51,053 nt of DNA, from assembly GCA_017403955.1 (NCBI GenBank), contig JAFRDH010000003.1, forward strand, positions 1-51,053, given 5' to 3'. The DNA comes from Mogibacterium sp. (GTDB taxonomy: Bacteria > Bacillota > Clostridia > Peptostreptococcales > Anaerovoracaceae). Below are positions 33,734 through 42,092 of the stretch, one piece after another (positions within the stretch are counted from its first letter, which is position 1; every line of letters begins with the position of its first letter). The position numbers and the translations under genes were made by a program. The notes beneath the pieces were generated by a model, which saw nothing but the letters and a program-made list of their open reading frames with translations, did no database searches and was not told where the DNA came from.

Positions 33734-34165
33734 TTATATTTCAAGAAGATCCAGAATATATGCTACTTCACTTTTTGAGATCTTGTCATCAATTGAGCTG
33801 AGAAGTGATACGAATGTAACCAGATCAGCACGCTCAGCATTAGACATGTTAGCAGCAACGACCTTGATAAGATCATAGACTTCCATTTTTCTGTGGAGCT
33901 TGATGATATCGATCAACTGATCAACCGGTACATCACCTTTTGCGCCGTCAACGATTCCTTTGATCAATGCAAGTTCTTCCGGTGTCAGCTCTCCATCTGC
34001 GTTTACTGCTGAAGACATGAGCGCGATCATGAGTCCGAGTCCGTGATTGTCCTTATCATATCTGGCAAGTACAGGAACCAGTTTATTATGTAATTGAATG
34101 GTCATATCCAGCTTATCTTTAAGAGGTAAATTGACAATTGCTTGCAGTGCATCACTTGTATTCAT
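33734..34165 (-). CDS. TerB-like helical protein, paralogue 1
   Basis: A 143-residue all-helical protein related to the next gene downstream. Two acidic loops, NADGELTPEE (about 62-71) and SSIDDKISKSE (about 124-134), match the TerB-like pattern, and similarity to the neighbour runs along the whole length (TSDALQAIVNLPLKDKLDM against NDVLQDLVNSSDEEKLGIA). The two are a tandem duplication separated by 25 bp. AAGGAT precedes the ATG. A TATAAT box at 34218-34223 is a candidate -10. No tellurite-resistance genes are nearby, so the role is open. Confidence 0.78.
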   Translation of the reverse strand: MNTSDALQAIVNLPLKDKLDMTIQLHNKLVPVLARYDKDNHGLGLMIALMSSAVNADGELTPEELALIKGIVDGAKGDVPVDQLIDIIKLHRKMEVYDLIKVVAANMSNAERADLVTFVSLLSSIDDKISKSEVAYILDLLEI

Positions 34166-34274
34166 TTGATTACATCCTTTCTTTCATTAACCAATATTTA
34201 AATGATTATTGTATATTATTATATATCAATCACACAGCTTTTAACATAGTAATTTGACTATCCGAAAGCTGTAA

Positions 34275-36038
34275 CTACAATATCGTCTTGATTTTATCTA
34301 TCATTCTGTCAAGGTCTGATCTCTGCTCGAGTTCTGCTCTGAGTCCGATCGCCTGACTGACATTGTCCGTGATCAGTCCATCGATTTTAGAACACAGGAA
34401 GTGCCGCTGTGATTTCATATCATTCGCAGTCCAGACCAGGACTTTCTTTCCTTCATCATGGATCGAATCTATCGCGTCTTTCGTCGCAGACTCTTCTTCA
34501 AGTCCCAGATAGTCGCAATTGAGCTCTGCCGTTTTGCCAAAAGATGCAAATGTCAGGAATCCCGTCTGTATCTCCGGATAAGTTCTCTCAATATAATCGA
34601 TCAAGTCATACTTCAAAGAGATCATTACACATTCATCTTCCATGTGATACTGTTTGACAAGGCTTACAGCATCATCGGCCATCTTACGGTCCGCCGTATT
34701 GCCCTTGAGCTCTGTGAAAAGAACCATACGTCCCTTGCATGCTATGAGCATCTCTTCGTATGTCGGTACACGGTCACCGTCGACAGAAAGCTTTTTGACC
34801 TCTCTGAGAGTCATTTCTTCAGGTTTTCTATTGACTCCTGCTACGCGGCTGAATGTCCCGTCATGGTTCAATACATAATATCCGTCTTTCGTTCTCTGTA
34901 TATCTATCTCGCTGCCGTAAGCACCGGCATTCCAGGCTGCTTCAAGCCCCGAAAGCGTATTCTCACCCCCTTCGTTCCCGCCTGCTCTGTGTGCAATGAT
35001 TTTGACATCCGTATCGAGCGGGAAAAACTGGTCGAAATGGTCATTTACAAGGAAAACAGCTCCGATAACTGCTATCAATATCACTACTGCAAGTTTCTTA
35101 TATGCTCCTAAATTCTTAATTTTACGTTCCCTGAACTCGAACTCGCTGCCTTGCTTATACGAATAATAAAGCTGTGTCATCTTCAGAAGATAGACCGGGA
35201 TTGCGAAGAAATCCGTCAGGACTGAAGTGATCACACCCGCGATGACAAAGAATATATTAAGGATACGGCTCAGTGACGGTGAAAGCGGCAGTACGCTTAT
35301 GAGTTTGAGCGGTAGGAACAGGAACACGACAGCCGTCAAAGCAATCAGGATCCCTATCGAGAGAATGAACACAACATTATGCTTCAGATAATCCTTCCAG
35401 TTCGCTCTTATCAGCTTTCTGGAGTCAGGTCCGGCTTCTCCTATCGGCTTCCCGTCAATCACGATTCCGTGTATTATGAACAGGTTTGCTATTCCTATCG
35501 ACATGAATAATAAGACTGCAAAACCTGCCAATGCAGAGTAAAACACTGAGCCTTCAATAAACGATGCAATGAAAGTAGGTATATACAAGCCTTTTGTCAG
35601 CGAAATCGAAACGCCTACCCCGATTATCGGAGCTATGAGCGCGATATATATAACCGTCAGCAAGCCCCGCAGATTGACCAGTTTGTCTATAGAAGCGAAG
35701 CCCTCTTTGAGACATTCGATAAGTGAAAAATCCTCTCCGGTAACGAGTTCTCTGGTTAGAACGATCTTGGAGTTGAGGTCGAACGCCACATAAACAAACA
35801 ACGAAACTAGTCCCAAGATCGATATAATGATGCCCTGCCATGTCGTGAACAGGAATTGCCAGTCACCGGAAGTCACAGCAACCCTGCCGCTGCTCTTAAG
35901 AAGCGCCTGAAAAATCCTTCCGAGCACCAGAACCCAGCCTGCTATAAGGATCTTGGTTGCGATCTGATAATTAAAGATATCAGGCAACGCTTGTAAATAT
36001 GGTCTAAGAGTTTTTTTGATCTGTGAATTGATTTTCAT
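34275..36038 (-). CDS. Membrane-anchored glycerophosphodiester phosphodiesterase
   Basis: A 587-residue protein. The N-terminal ~310 residues carry about six to eight hydrophobic segments (the membrane domain often attached to GDPD proteins). After a TM segment near 315-335, a GDPD catalytic domain follows: KIIAHRAGGNEGGENTLSGL with the two catalytic histidines (HR, then NHD in YVLNHDGTFSRV), EIDIQRTKDG and TELKGN. It hydrolyses glycerophosphodiesters to glycerol 3-phosphate, probably outside the cell at the membrane, possibly acting on lipid headgroups or teichoic-acid-like polymers. It ends near an inverted repeat (34236-34272) that lacks a T-run. Confidence 0.9.
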   Translation of the reverse strand: MKINSQIKKTLRPYLQALPDIFNYQIATKILIAGWVLVLGRIFQALLKSSGRVAVTSGDWQFLFTTWQGIIISILGLVSLFVYVAFDLNSKIVLTRELVTGEDFSLIECLKEGFASIDKLVNLRGLLTVIYIALIAPIIGVGVSISLTKGLYIPTFIASFIEGSVFYSALAGFAVLLFMSIGIANLFIIHGIVIDGKPIGEAGPDSRKLIRANWKDYLKHNVVFILSIGILIALTAVVFLFLPLKLISVLPLSPSLSRILNIFFVIAGVITSVLTDFFAIPVYLLKMTQLYYSYKQGSEFEFRERKIKNLGAYKKLAVVILIAVIGAVFLVNDHFDQFFPLDTDVKIIAHRAGGNEGGENTLSGLEAAWNAGAYGSEIDIQRTKDGYYVLNHDGTFSRVAGVNRKPEEMTLREVKKLSVDGDRVPTYEEMLIACKGRMVLFTELKGNTADRKMADDAVSLVKQYHMEDECVMISLKYDLIDYIERTYPEIQTGFLTFASFGKTAELNCDYLGLEEESATKDAIDSIHDEGKKVLVWTANDMKSQRHFLCSKIDGLITDNVSQAIGLRAELEQRSDLDRMIDKIKTIL

Positions 36039-36074
36039 AATTGCACCAAAGGTCCATGCTCACAGGCAACTCGG

Positions 36075-36548
36075 TCAGAATTTATCTGCCCAGTCTTTTA
36101 ATTCTTTCTCTGATACTCTTGAAGAGAACCGCTTGCCCTCTGCGACTTTCGATCCGGGAGCAAGCGCCTGCATATTATCTCCCGAAGGTCCGAGACCCGA
36201 ACCGCCTGAGGTGCAGAATGGCACAACTGTCTTTCCGCTGAAATCATATGCCTCCATGAACGTATCGATTATGGAAGGCTCTCTGTACCACCATACAGGG
36301 AATCCGACGAACACGGTGTCATACTCGGCCATATTGCTGACTTTGCTCGCGATAGCAGGTCTTGAACTTCTGTCATTCATTTCAACAGAACTTCTGCTCT
36401 TACTGTTCATGTAATTCAGGTCAGACCTGGTGTACTTTACTTCGGGAACGATCTCGAACAGATCTGCGCCGATCGCATTCGCGAGCTTTGCCGCCACTTT
36501 ACCGGTCACTCCGCTTGCACTGAAATATGCCACTAACTTCTTACCCAT
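36075..36548 (-). CDS. Flavodoxin
   Basis: A 157-residue FMN-binding electron carrier. The phosphate loop is KKLVAYFSASGVTGKVAAKL, and VGFPVWWYREPSIIDTF and FCTSGGSGLG are the usual flavin-contact loops. It most resembles the long 'flavodoxin_4/NADPH-dependent FMN reductase-like' group. A strong GAGGAGG precedes the ATG. The start overlaps the end of the sirtuin gene by 16 bases, so they are co-transcribed, and the flavodoxin may link the sirtuin operon to redox state. Confidence 0.9.
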   Translation of the reverse strand: MGKKLVAYFSASGVTGKVAAKLANAIGADLFEIVPEVKYTRSDLNYMNSKSRSSVEMNDRSSRPAIASKVSNMAEYDTVFVGFPVWWYREPSIIDTFMEAYDFSGKTVVPFCTSGGSGLGPSGDNMQALAPGSKVAEGKRFSSRVSEKELKDWADKF

Positions 36549-37543
36549 GTTGCTACCTCCTCTATAACTTTATCGATGTCGTCATCGATCACTATCGATT
36601 TGTCTGCGATCTCACGCGCTGTAAAAGCCTCGCCCTTGTTTATCGTCGCATAAAGTGCCGAAGGCCAGTCTCTTGTCCAGCTCATGAACGGGATCTTGAA
36701 GATCACAGGGGTGTTGCCCCCGGATCCGAGATCCAGGAAAAGCACTTTGCCGTTCATGTGTGTCCTGAGGAATTCGCTGTACCTCAGGCTCGCTTCATGC
36801 CACCCTTCATCTTCTACGAATGAATCATCCGCTCTCAGGTTCATGACCATAGGCGATCCGTCATCCGGGCATACAGGCAGAAGCTCCCGCGGGATCGCCA
36901 TTGACAACTTGCTGAAATCAGTTTTGCCGTATTCACCTTCCGGAGGCAGCAGATCGCCCCAGTCGGCTCCGTAATCCAAGTCATCACATGCGGAATCCTT
37001 CTCTACAATGGCTCCATTTGCCGATCTCACATGTTCGAACCAGAAGCCCTGCGCCAGAAGCATCTTCTTGACCGCCACTTCGTTATCATATGTCTTCTTG
37101 ATCCGTCCGCCCTGACACTGCCACAGCCCGTAATCCCCCTGAGTATAGAACAGTCTTCTCTTGTCTATACCGGCTCTCTGGAAGCAATGGTCAACATTTG
37201 TCGTGATGACGAAGAAATCTTTATCGTCAAGCAGCTCCAGTAACTTCTCATAAGTCCTCTTAGGCGGAGCCATATATCGGTTTATGTAAATATTGCGGCT
37301 CCAGAACCCCCACAATTCTTCAGGTCTTAACTGCATCACAGCAAAACCGCCGGAGTACATATCCCCGAAGCCGTATTTTGCCGAAAAGTCCCCGAAATAT
37401 TTGTGGAAGCGCAGGCCGCTGTATGTATAACCTGCAGATGTCGAAAGACCTGCGCCGGCGCCGACTACTACAGCGTCAGCTTCTTTGATCGCAGTCCCCA
37501 GCTGCTCTATTTTGTTTTTACCCGTATCTATTCCCCAGTTCAT
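36533..37543 (-). CDS. Class M sirtuin (SirTM-like) protein
   Basis: A 336-residue Sir2-fold protein. NAD-binding GAGAGLSTSAGYTYSG is followed by RFHKYFGDFSAKYGFGDMY, which is characteristic of SirTM. The catalytic region reads VITTNVDHCFQ and FYTQGDYGLWQC: as in SirTM, glutamine stands where deacetylase sirtuins have the catalytic histidine. SirTMs ADP-ribosylate proteins, classically lipoylated GcvH-like targets. Only two of the usual four zinc cysteines appear (WQC, PVC). I chose ATG at 37543, one base after the def stop codon; an ATG 36 bases earlier is possible. No macrodomain, GcvH-L or lipoate ligase gene is in the window. Confidence 0.87.
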   Translation of the reverse strand: MNWGIDTGKNKIEQLGTAIKEADAVVVGAGAGLSTSAGYTYSGLRFHKYFGDFSAKYGFGDMYSGGFAVMQLRPEELWGFWSRNIYINRYMAPPKRTYEKLLELLDDKDFFVITTNVDHCFQRAGIDKRRLFYTQGDYGLWQCQGGRIKKTYDNEVAVKKMLLAQGFWFEHVRSANGAIVEKDSACDDLDYGADWGDLLPPEGEYGKTDFSKLSMAIPRELLPVCPDDGSPMVMNLRADDSFVEDEGWHEASLRYSEFLRTHMNGKVLFLDLGSGGNTPVIFKIPFMSWTRDWPSALYATINKGEAFTAREIADKSIVIDDDIDKVIEEVATWVRS

Positions 37544-37544
37544 A

Positions 37545-37955
37545 TTATATAAGTATGCCCGCAAGGTGGTCGCATTCATGCTGGATGATCTGAGCTATAT
37601 ATCCGCTGAAATTCTGCGTGTGCTCTGTCATCTTCTTATCCATATATCGTACTGTGATCCGGTTATATCTAACAGTCTTTCTTGTCCCCGGTAACGAGAG
37701 GCAGCCTTCTTCGGTATCGTAAGGCTCGGACTTGTCAGTGATCACAGGATTGATCATGACCATATCTGCAAGACCCGTCGCAATAATAATGATATTTTTC
37801 CTGTACCCGATCATGTTTGCTGCCATGCCGACACAGCGCTCCCTGTTAGCCTTGAGAGTATCCTCAAGGTCCTGAACGATCGGCAGATCGGCCTTTGTAG
37901 CTATTTCAGATTTCTGATTCAGAAAAAACACATCTCTCACTATTGGTTTGATCAT
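37545..37955 (-). CDS. def: Peptide deformylase
   Basis: A 136-residue metalloenzyme that removes the N-formyl group from nascent proteins. Its three motifs are CVGMAANMIG (motif 1; a variant of GxGLAAxQ), EGCLSLPG (motif 2, with the metal cysteine) and QHECDHLAG (motif 3, with HExxH). It is a short, clostridial-type enzyme. AGAGG lies about 9 nt upstream. It follows the acetyltransferase by one base, and the sirtuin start codon follows its stop codon by one base. Confidence 0.93.
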   Translation of the reverse strand: MIKPIVRDVFFLNQKSEIATKADLPIVQDLEDTLKANRERCVGMAANMIGYRKNIIIIATGLADMVMINPVITDKSEPYDTEEGCLSLPGTRKTVRYNRITVRYMDKKMTEHTQNFSGYIAQIIQHECDHLAGILI

Positions 37956-37956
37956 A

Positions 37957-38460
37957 TTACATTCCTCTCAGATCCAGTGTCATCAGCTCAAAATCTACAT
38001 ATTCATCGCCGATCTTAAAGAATGCCGGGAATGTTCCGATATTTCTGAAACCGTATTTTTCATACAAATGGATCGCGCGCTTATTGTCAACTCTGACTTC
38101 GAGGCTGATGATCTCGATTCCGGCTTTTAATGCCTGCGCGATCATATTATCCATCAGGATGCTCCCGATTCCTTTGCCCCATTCGGATTTCTTTACGGAG
38201 ATCGCTATGCCGGCTCTATGTGACATTCTCCGGTTCATGCACATCAGGCTGCCGCATCCGACTATATCGTCTCCATCCCATGCAAGCAGCATTGCGGATC
38301 TGCCATCGTCAAGATAAGACTGGATAAAACGTTTTTCAGCTTCCACTGATAGCGGCATACCTTCTGAACCAAATGTGAGATTGTCTGTCTCACCGCCAAC
38401 TAACTTAAGGTATTCGATCAGTTTCTCAGCATTCTCAGGTACCGCCTGCCTGATTTCCAT
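37957..38460 (-). CDS. GNAT N-acetyltransferase
   Basis: A 167-residue GNAT protein. The acetyl-CoA loop is VKKSEWGKGIGSILMDNMI, followed by SLEVRVDNKRAIHLYEKYGF, typical of RimI/ribosomal-protein-type acetyltransferases. The C-terminal FKIGDEYVDFELMTLDL matches the same family. AGGAGG precedes the ATG. It starts the run of three genes (GNAT, def, sirtuin) spaced by one base each. Confidence 0.9.
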   Translation of the reverse strand: MEIRQAVPENAEKLIEYLKLVGGETDNLTFGSEGMPLSVEAEKRFIQSYLDDGRSAMLLAWDGDDIVGCGSLMCMNRRMSHRAGIAISVKKSEWGKGIGSILMDNMIAQALKAGIEIISLEVRVDNKRAIHLYEKYGFRNIGTFPAFFKIGDEYVDFELMTLDLRGM

Positions 38461-38472
38461 TTTTTTGACCTC

Positions 38473-38874
38473 CTATAGAACACCGCCGATGCGGTTCTTT
38501 CTCCAGATGAACCTTACAGCCTCTTCATCCTGACTATCAACTGTAAATCCCATATTTCTGTATATCTGATAAGCATATCTCTCAGGCGGGATCTCATATC
38601 TGATGATCTCATAACCACTCGTGATCAGATCATCCATCAACAGATTCAGAAGTTCTGTCCCGATCCCATACTCTGCGAAGCTCCCTTTGAGATTCATCTT
38701 CATTCTGGCTTCCCTGCCGGTTTCGATTATTTCAGCATAAGAAAGACCTGCAAGTTCATCGCCGATCTTCGCAACAAAACGATGCCCGCCCATCCTGTCA
38801 ACATGATAGCTCTCTTCATAAGGCCATCCCTGTCTTCTTGTATTCAGATAATCTCTTAATTTGTCCTTATCCAT
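38473..38874 (-). CDS. GNAT-family acetyltransferase, start uncertain
   Basis: A 133-residue GNAT protein from this start: HRFVAKIGDELAGLSYAEI, KMNLKGSFAEYGIGTELLNLLMDDLI (acetyl-CoA region) and YRNMGFTV. The reading frame stays open upstream to 39039, adding 55 residues, but that stretch overlaps a TTACTGAAAA inverted repeat and has no acetyltransferase features. I prefer the ATG at 38874, although only AGGG close to the start supports it. It ends 12 bp before the next acetyltransferase and is probably the first gene of the sirtuin operon. Confidence 0.68.
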   Translation of the reverse strand: MDKDKLRDYLNTRRQGWPYEESYHVDRMGGHRFVAKIGDELAGLSYAEIIETGREARMKMNLKGSFAEYGIGTELLNLLMDDLITSGYEIIRYEIPPERYAYQIYRNMGFTVDSQDEEAVRFIWRKNRIGGVL

Positions 38875-39016
38875 AATCCCTGGTCCCTGACTCCTACCGT
38901 AAAGACTAACACGATTCGCAAGTTTTGTCATCAATATCACAAACGAACTCTTTCCTGCATAATATTCAGAGTATTCATCGTTTATCCGCTTGTTGAAGTA
39001 AGGCCGTATTTCATTT

Positions 39017-39055
39017 TTACTGAAAAATCGCCCCTTCATGCCTCATTTTCAGTAA
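39017..39055. repeat. Inverted repeat copy 1, arms TTACTGAAAA
   Basis: TTACTGAAAA (39017-39026) and TTTTCAGTAA (39046-39055) enclose a 19-nt loop. The same arms recur at 39259-39297. It overlaps the upstream part of the acetyltransferase open frame. Confidence 0.6.
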
Positions 39056-39258
39056 TGAATTTCTTATTGAAGTAAGATTTCATGGTGAGGACGCATACTT
39101 CCGTGAACAGCAAAGTCGCTTCATAATGATTCGTATAGCTCAATGACCAGTTATCTCCCTACAACTCAAGCATTTCGATGAATTGAAGTTTGATCCGAAT
39201 TGAATAATTTTCCATTTTGATGCATAATGCGGATTCTCGCACAGCCGCATTTCATCAA

Positions 39259-39297
39259 TTACTGAAAACGGGCAATCAGCATGCCGTTTTTCAGTAA
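39259..39297. repeat. Inverted repeat copy 2, arms TTACTGAAAA
   Basis: TTACTGAAAACGG and CCGTTTTTCAGTAA form a near-perfect 13-bp stem. It is the same family as the copy at 39017-39055, about 240 bp away. Confidence 0.65.
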
Positions 39298-39373
39298 AGT
39301 TGAACTTGTGCCAGATGGCCATTCCAGCTAACTCATGATTTTTGCCACCGGTTCAGATTCATTCAGCCGGGTA

Positions 39374-39382
39374 TGTTATAAT
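39374..39382 (+). promoter_or_regulatory. Extended -10 promoter of the DUF6506-like gene
   Basis: TGTTATAAT at 39374-39382 is an extended -10 element (TGnTATAAT). No good -35 is seen, as is usual for such promoters. It lies 40 bp upstream of the start codon at 39422. Confidence 0.6.
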
Positions 39383-39421
39383 CAGCTAAGTCAATAATGA
39401 TAAGTGAAAGGAGATCATCAC

Positions 39422-39724
39422 ATGTTGAATGCTGCTTTTATATTTCTTGCCCCTGAGGCAGATCCTTCCGTACACCGTTCCACAATCAACACACCTGAGA
39501 TCAATCTCACAACGATCGGAGTCTCGACCCTGGCCCAGGCTGCTGAAGCTGCAAAAGAAATGGTCGACAAAGGCTGTACCGCGATCGAATTGTGCGGCGG
39601 ATTCGGCATCAGAGGCACTTATATGGTAGATCAGGCTGTCCAGGGCCGTGCAAGAGTCGGCTCAGTCCGTTTCGATATCCATCCGGGTCTGGACAACAAG
39701 AGTGGAGATGAGGTGTTCGAATAA
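39422..39724 (+). CDS. DUF6506-like small protein
   Basis: A 100-residue protein. MLNAAFIFLAPEADPSVHRS, then a beta-alpha pattern ending in STLAQAAEAAKEMVDKGCTA and ELCGGFGIRGTYMV. The pattern matches what I remember of the DUF6506 family; function unknown. AAAGGAG lies 8 nt before the ATG, which decides the start over a GTG 18 bases upstream. It is followed after two bases by a second plus-strand gene. Confidence 0.75.
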   Translation: MLNAAFIFLAPEADPSVHRSTINTPEINLTTIGVSTLAQAAEAAKEMVDKGCTAIELCGGFGIRGTYMVDQAVQGRARVGSVRFDIHPGLDNKSGDEVFE

Positions 39725-39726
39725 AA

Positions 39727-40161
39727 ATGATCAAACTGAAAGCCGATGGCACATATATCATCGAGCCGGAAAGGCAGATTGGAGGAGAATATATCAAGTT
39801 TGAAGCGCCGGAAAGACCACCAGGTTCTATTGAGCGCAGGACAGATTTCAACTATATGTTCGGCCATGGAACTTTTTACAAATTCGTTGAGGAGTACTTC
39901 CCGGACAATCTCCTTACCTCAAAGAAAGGTGAACATCTTAGTTTAGTGCTTTACAACCTCAACACTGACCAGCTTGACGAAGTCGTATTTGAAAAGACTT
40001 CTCAACATGAGGTCGGACCAAAAAGCATCTGGATCCATGGTTATATAGATGACATTGAGGATTGTTTCGAGATCAAAATTGAATATTATCTTAACAGACC
40101 GCTGGAAAGTTATATTTTAGTATTTGCCAGCGGGCGTCCGTATTTTGGTGTGACTCTGTGA
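39727..40161 (+). CDS. Hypothetical protein
   Basis: A 144-residue protein of no recognised family. It is rich in beta-like, aromatic and charged segments (YNYMFGHGTF-like region, GPKSIWIHGYIDD, SGRPYFGVTL) and has no signal peptide or membrane segment. It begins two bases after the DUF6506-like stop codon, so both belong to one transcript that ends at a strong terminator. GAGG in the end of the upstream gene may serve as ribosome site. Confidence 0.7.
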   Translation: MIKLKADGTYIIEPERQIGGEYIKFEAPERPPGSIERRTDFNYMFGHGTFYKFVEEYFPDNLLTSKKGEHLSLVLYNLNTDQLDEVVFEKTSQHEVGPKSIWIHGYIDDIEDCFEIKIEYYLNRPLESYILVFASGRPYFGVTL

Positions 40162-40167
40162 AAAAAG

Positions 40168-40207
40168 AACAGCTGTATTCGAACTATGATCAAATACAGC
40201 TGTTTTT
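40168..40207. terminator. Bidirectional terminator
   Basis: AACAGCTGTATT and AAATACAGCTGTT form a 12-bp stem with T-rich tracts on both sides (TTTTTGG on the plus strand, CTTTTTTC on the minus strand). It serves two convergent genes, the 144-residue plus-strand protein and the 157-residue minus-strand protein. Confidence 0.93.
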
Positions 40208-40222
40208 GGTTGTTTCTGAAAT

Positions 40223-40696
40223 TTATTCGGCGATCGCAACGTTATCCAGAATATCATGAAAGACCTTCAGGCTGTCGTCTCTGCGGGCTTTCCGTGCATA
40301 CATATGGAAATAGAAGAGATTCTCATCGATCTTGACCACCAGCGACTCACCGGTCATATTAATATCTTTTACCACATATTCATAATCGTGTCCTCTCGCA
40401 GCCTGACCGTCGATCGTCCGCTTGACATTATCCAGCCAGACATAAGAGAACTTCTTCATATTCTTTTCGATTTGCCTCGACATGTTCCAGGCGAGCTCAC
40501 GTGTACCGACGAGCCAGGCGGTAAGTTCATTGACCTTCGTCCAGCCGGCGGTAATGACTATATGTCTGACAGGGTCCGAAATACATATAACTTTGCCGCC
40601 CGGAGTAAGATTCATCCCCTGCTTTTCTTCTTCTGTAAGTTCATGGAATCCCTCAGGGCAATCCATATACAACCTGTTATCTATTGATAGCCTCAT
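40223..40696 (-). CDS. Hypothetical protein
   Basis: A 157-residue soluble protein of unrecognised family. It contains FHELTEEEKQGMNLTPGGKV, VRHIVITAGWTKVNELTAWL and a mostly beta-rich C-terminus with LFYFHMYARK. No membrane segments. A strong AGGGGG lies upstream of ATG. It is a monocistronic gene ending in the bidirectional terminator. Confidence 0.72.
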   Translation of the reverse strand: MRLSIDNRLYMDCPEGFHELTEEEKQGMNLTPGGKVICISDPVRHIVITAGWTKVNELTAWLVGTRELAWNMSRQIEKNMKKFSYVWLDNVKRTIDGQAARGHDYEYVVKDINMTGESLVVKIDENLFYFHMYARKARRDDSLKVFHDILDNVAIAE

Positions 40697-40751
40697 TGCA
40701 ACACCCCCTGTATTGATTGGATAATATGTATTCTACCACAATCCGGCATGA

Positions 40752-42029
40752 TCAGTCAGTATTGCTTGCGTGCAGCCTGTTCCTGCGCATCTTATTTCTG
40801 ACTTTTCTTGTATAGTGTGAAACTGATGAGCTCAGTACGAATCCGATACTCATGCCCAGCAAAGCTACTATGCAGCTTCCGCCATTGGCCATTGCCATGG
40901 TCCAGTTCCCGTACAGTGTTCCCAGTATCGCATAGAAGAACAGATCTCCCGGTATAAGAGGTATGATAGCAGGATATACGAAATACGTGGAAGGGTCCCT
41001 TCGTTTCGATGCCAGGAATTCCGCGTAAAGTGCAGCGACAAGAGCTGCCGCACCGGTGAAGATCAGTCTGTAGTGTACGACCCCGGGAAGGAATATCAGT
41101 ACCAGCCTCGTCAGAACTCCGCCTATTCCTGCTCTCCAAAGATCGTGAGGCGGTATCTCAAACACGACCCCGAATCCGACCGATGCACAGAAAGACAAAA
41201 AAATCAGCAGCCAAGGATCACTCAAAAATGTGACTGTCTGACTGCTCAGTCCTGCACCGCCTTTGAACACGAAAACAGCAACATAGATACCCGCGCCGAG
41301 AGCTGCAGTTTCGAGAACAACCTTCATAAGCTGCAGCACGCCATTCATCTCATGGTCGCAGATCAGATTACGAACAGCATTGACGAGTGGTATTCCGGGA
41401 AGAAATATCATACACAATGTAATGAAAAGTACTTGAGGCTTTGCAGTAATGCCGGCAGTGTACATGACCATTACAGCAAGTGTAGCTATAGTCATTGTCA
41501 GAGCACTGGCGACAAGCCTGTTCAGGTCAATGCGTCTCATCAGTCTGCCTACGAATCTTAGCGCGATCGTTAAAACAGCGGTGATAAGCACTTCTGTAAT
41601 TCCCCCGCCAAAGATAAGGCAGAGACTTGCTATTGCACCGACCTGGCCTGCGGTAAGCGCAGCCTCAGAGTATTCTCTTGCACGCCATGCCTCATCAAGC
41701 ATTGCATGAAGTTCTGATGCTTGTGGCTTCTCATTAACTACCGTGTAAGAAAGACGGTTCAGCCGTTTAAGTCTTTCCAGATGTATTGACGCAGGCAGTA
41801 TAGTGACCTGCCTTGAAAAATAATTGCCTGCAGGATCCTTTGCACTGAGCGAGATATGTGAGCTCAGCAGGAAAATACTGACATCGGTAAACCCGTACGC
41901 GCGGCATATCAAAGTCATAGTAAGATCCACTCTTTCGAGATTTGCCCCGCTGATCACCATGCATCTTGCAAGATTCACGCAAAATTCCAGTACAAGGGCC
42001 GCATTGCTTTCCTGTTTGCTTTTGTTCAC
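40752..42029 (-). CDS. Threonine/serine exporter ThrE-family protein
   Basis: A 425-residue membrane protein joining the two ThrE halves that are separate proteins (YjjP/YjjB-like) in some bacteria. The cytoplasmic N-terminal ~115 residues carry ANLERVDLTMTLICRAYGFTDV, followed by about ten hydrophobic segments, with FLPGIPLVNAVRNLI and AIIPLIPGDLFFYAI as the paired signatures of the two halves. It probably exports small amino acids or similar metabolites. The start is GTG with AAAAGGA upstream. Confidence 0.88.
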   Translation of the reverse strand: MNKSKQESNAALVLEFCVNLARCMVISGANLERVDLTMTLICRAYGFTDVSIFLLSSHISLSAKDPAGNYFSRQVTILPASIHLERLKRLNRLSYTVVNEKPQASELHAMLDEAWRAREYSEAALTAGQVGAIASLCLIFGGGITEVLITAVLTIALRFVGRLMRRIDLNRLVASALTMTIATLAVMVMYTAGITAKPQVLFITLCMIFLPGIPLVNAVRNLICDHEMNGVLQLMKVVLETAALGAGIYVAVFVFKGGAGLSSQTVTFLSDPWLLIFLSFCASVGFGVVFEIPPHDLWRAGIGGVLTRLVLIFLPGVVHYRLIFTGAAALVAALYAEFLASKRRDPSTYFVYPAIIPLIPGDLFFYAILGTLYGNWTMAMANGGSCIVALLGMSIGFVLSSSVSHYTRKVRNKMRRNRLHASNTD

Positions 42030-42092
42030 TTTAACCAGTTCCTTTTTTGCTAATATTTAGTTCCTTTGACATTAATAATAACTCATTAGATT

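Larger units (their letters stand above)
38875..39421. other. Intergenic region with two TTACTGAAAA inverted repeats
   Basis: No convincing gene. Its main content is two palindromes with the same arms (39017-39055 and 39259-39297) and a promoter near its right end. A 60-codon minus-strand frame (39140-39322) overlaps one palindrome and has no ribosome site worth noting. Confidence 0.4.

Noticed and set aside
34236-34272. Terminator after the glycerophosphodiesterase
   Set aside because: The inverted repeat has no T-tract on the minus strand; only a weak structural feature.
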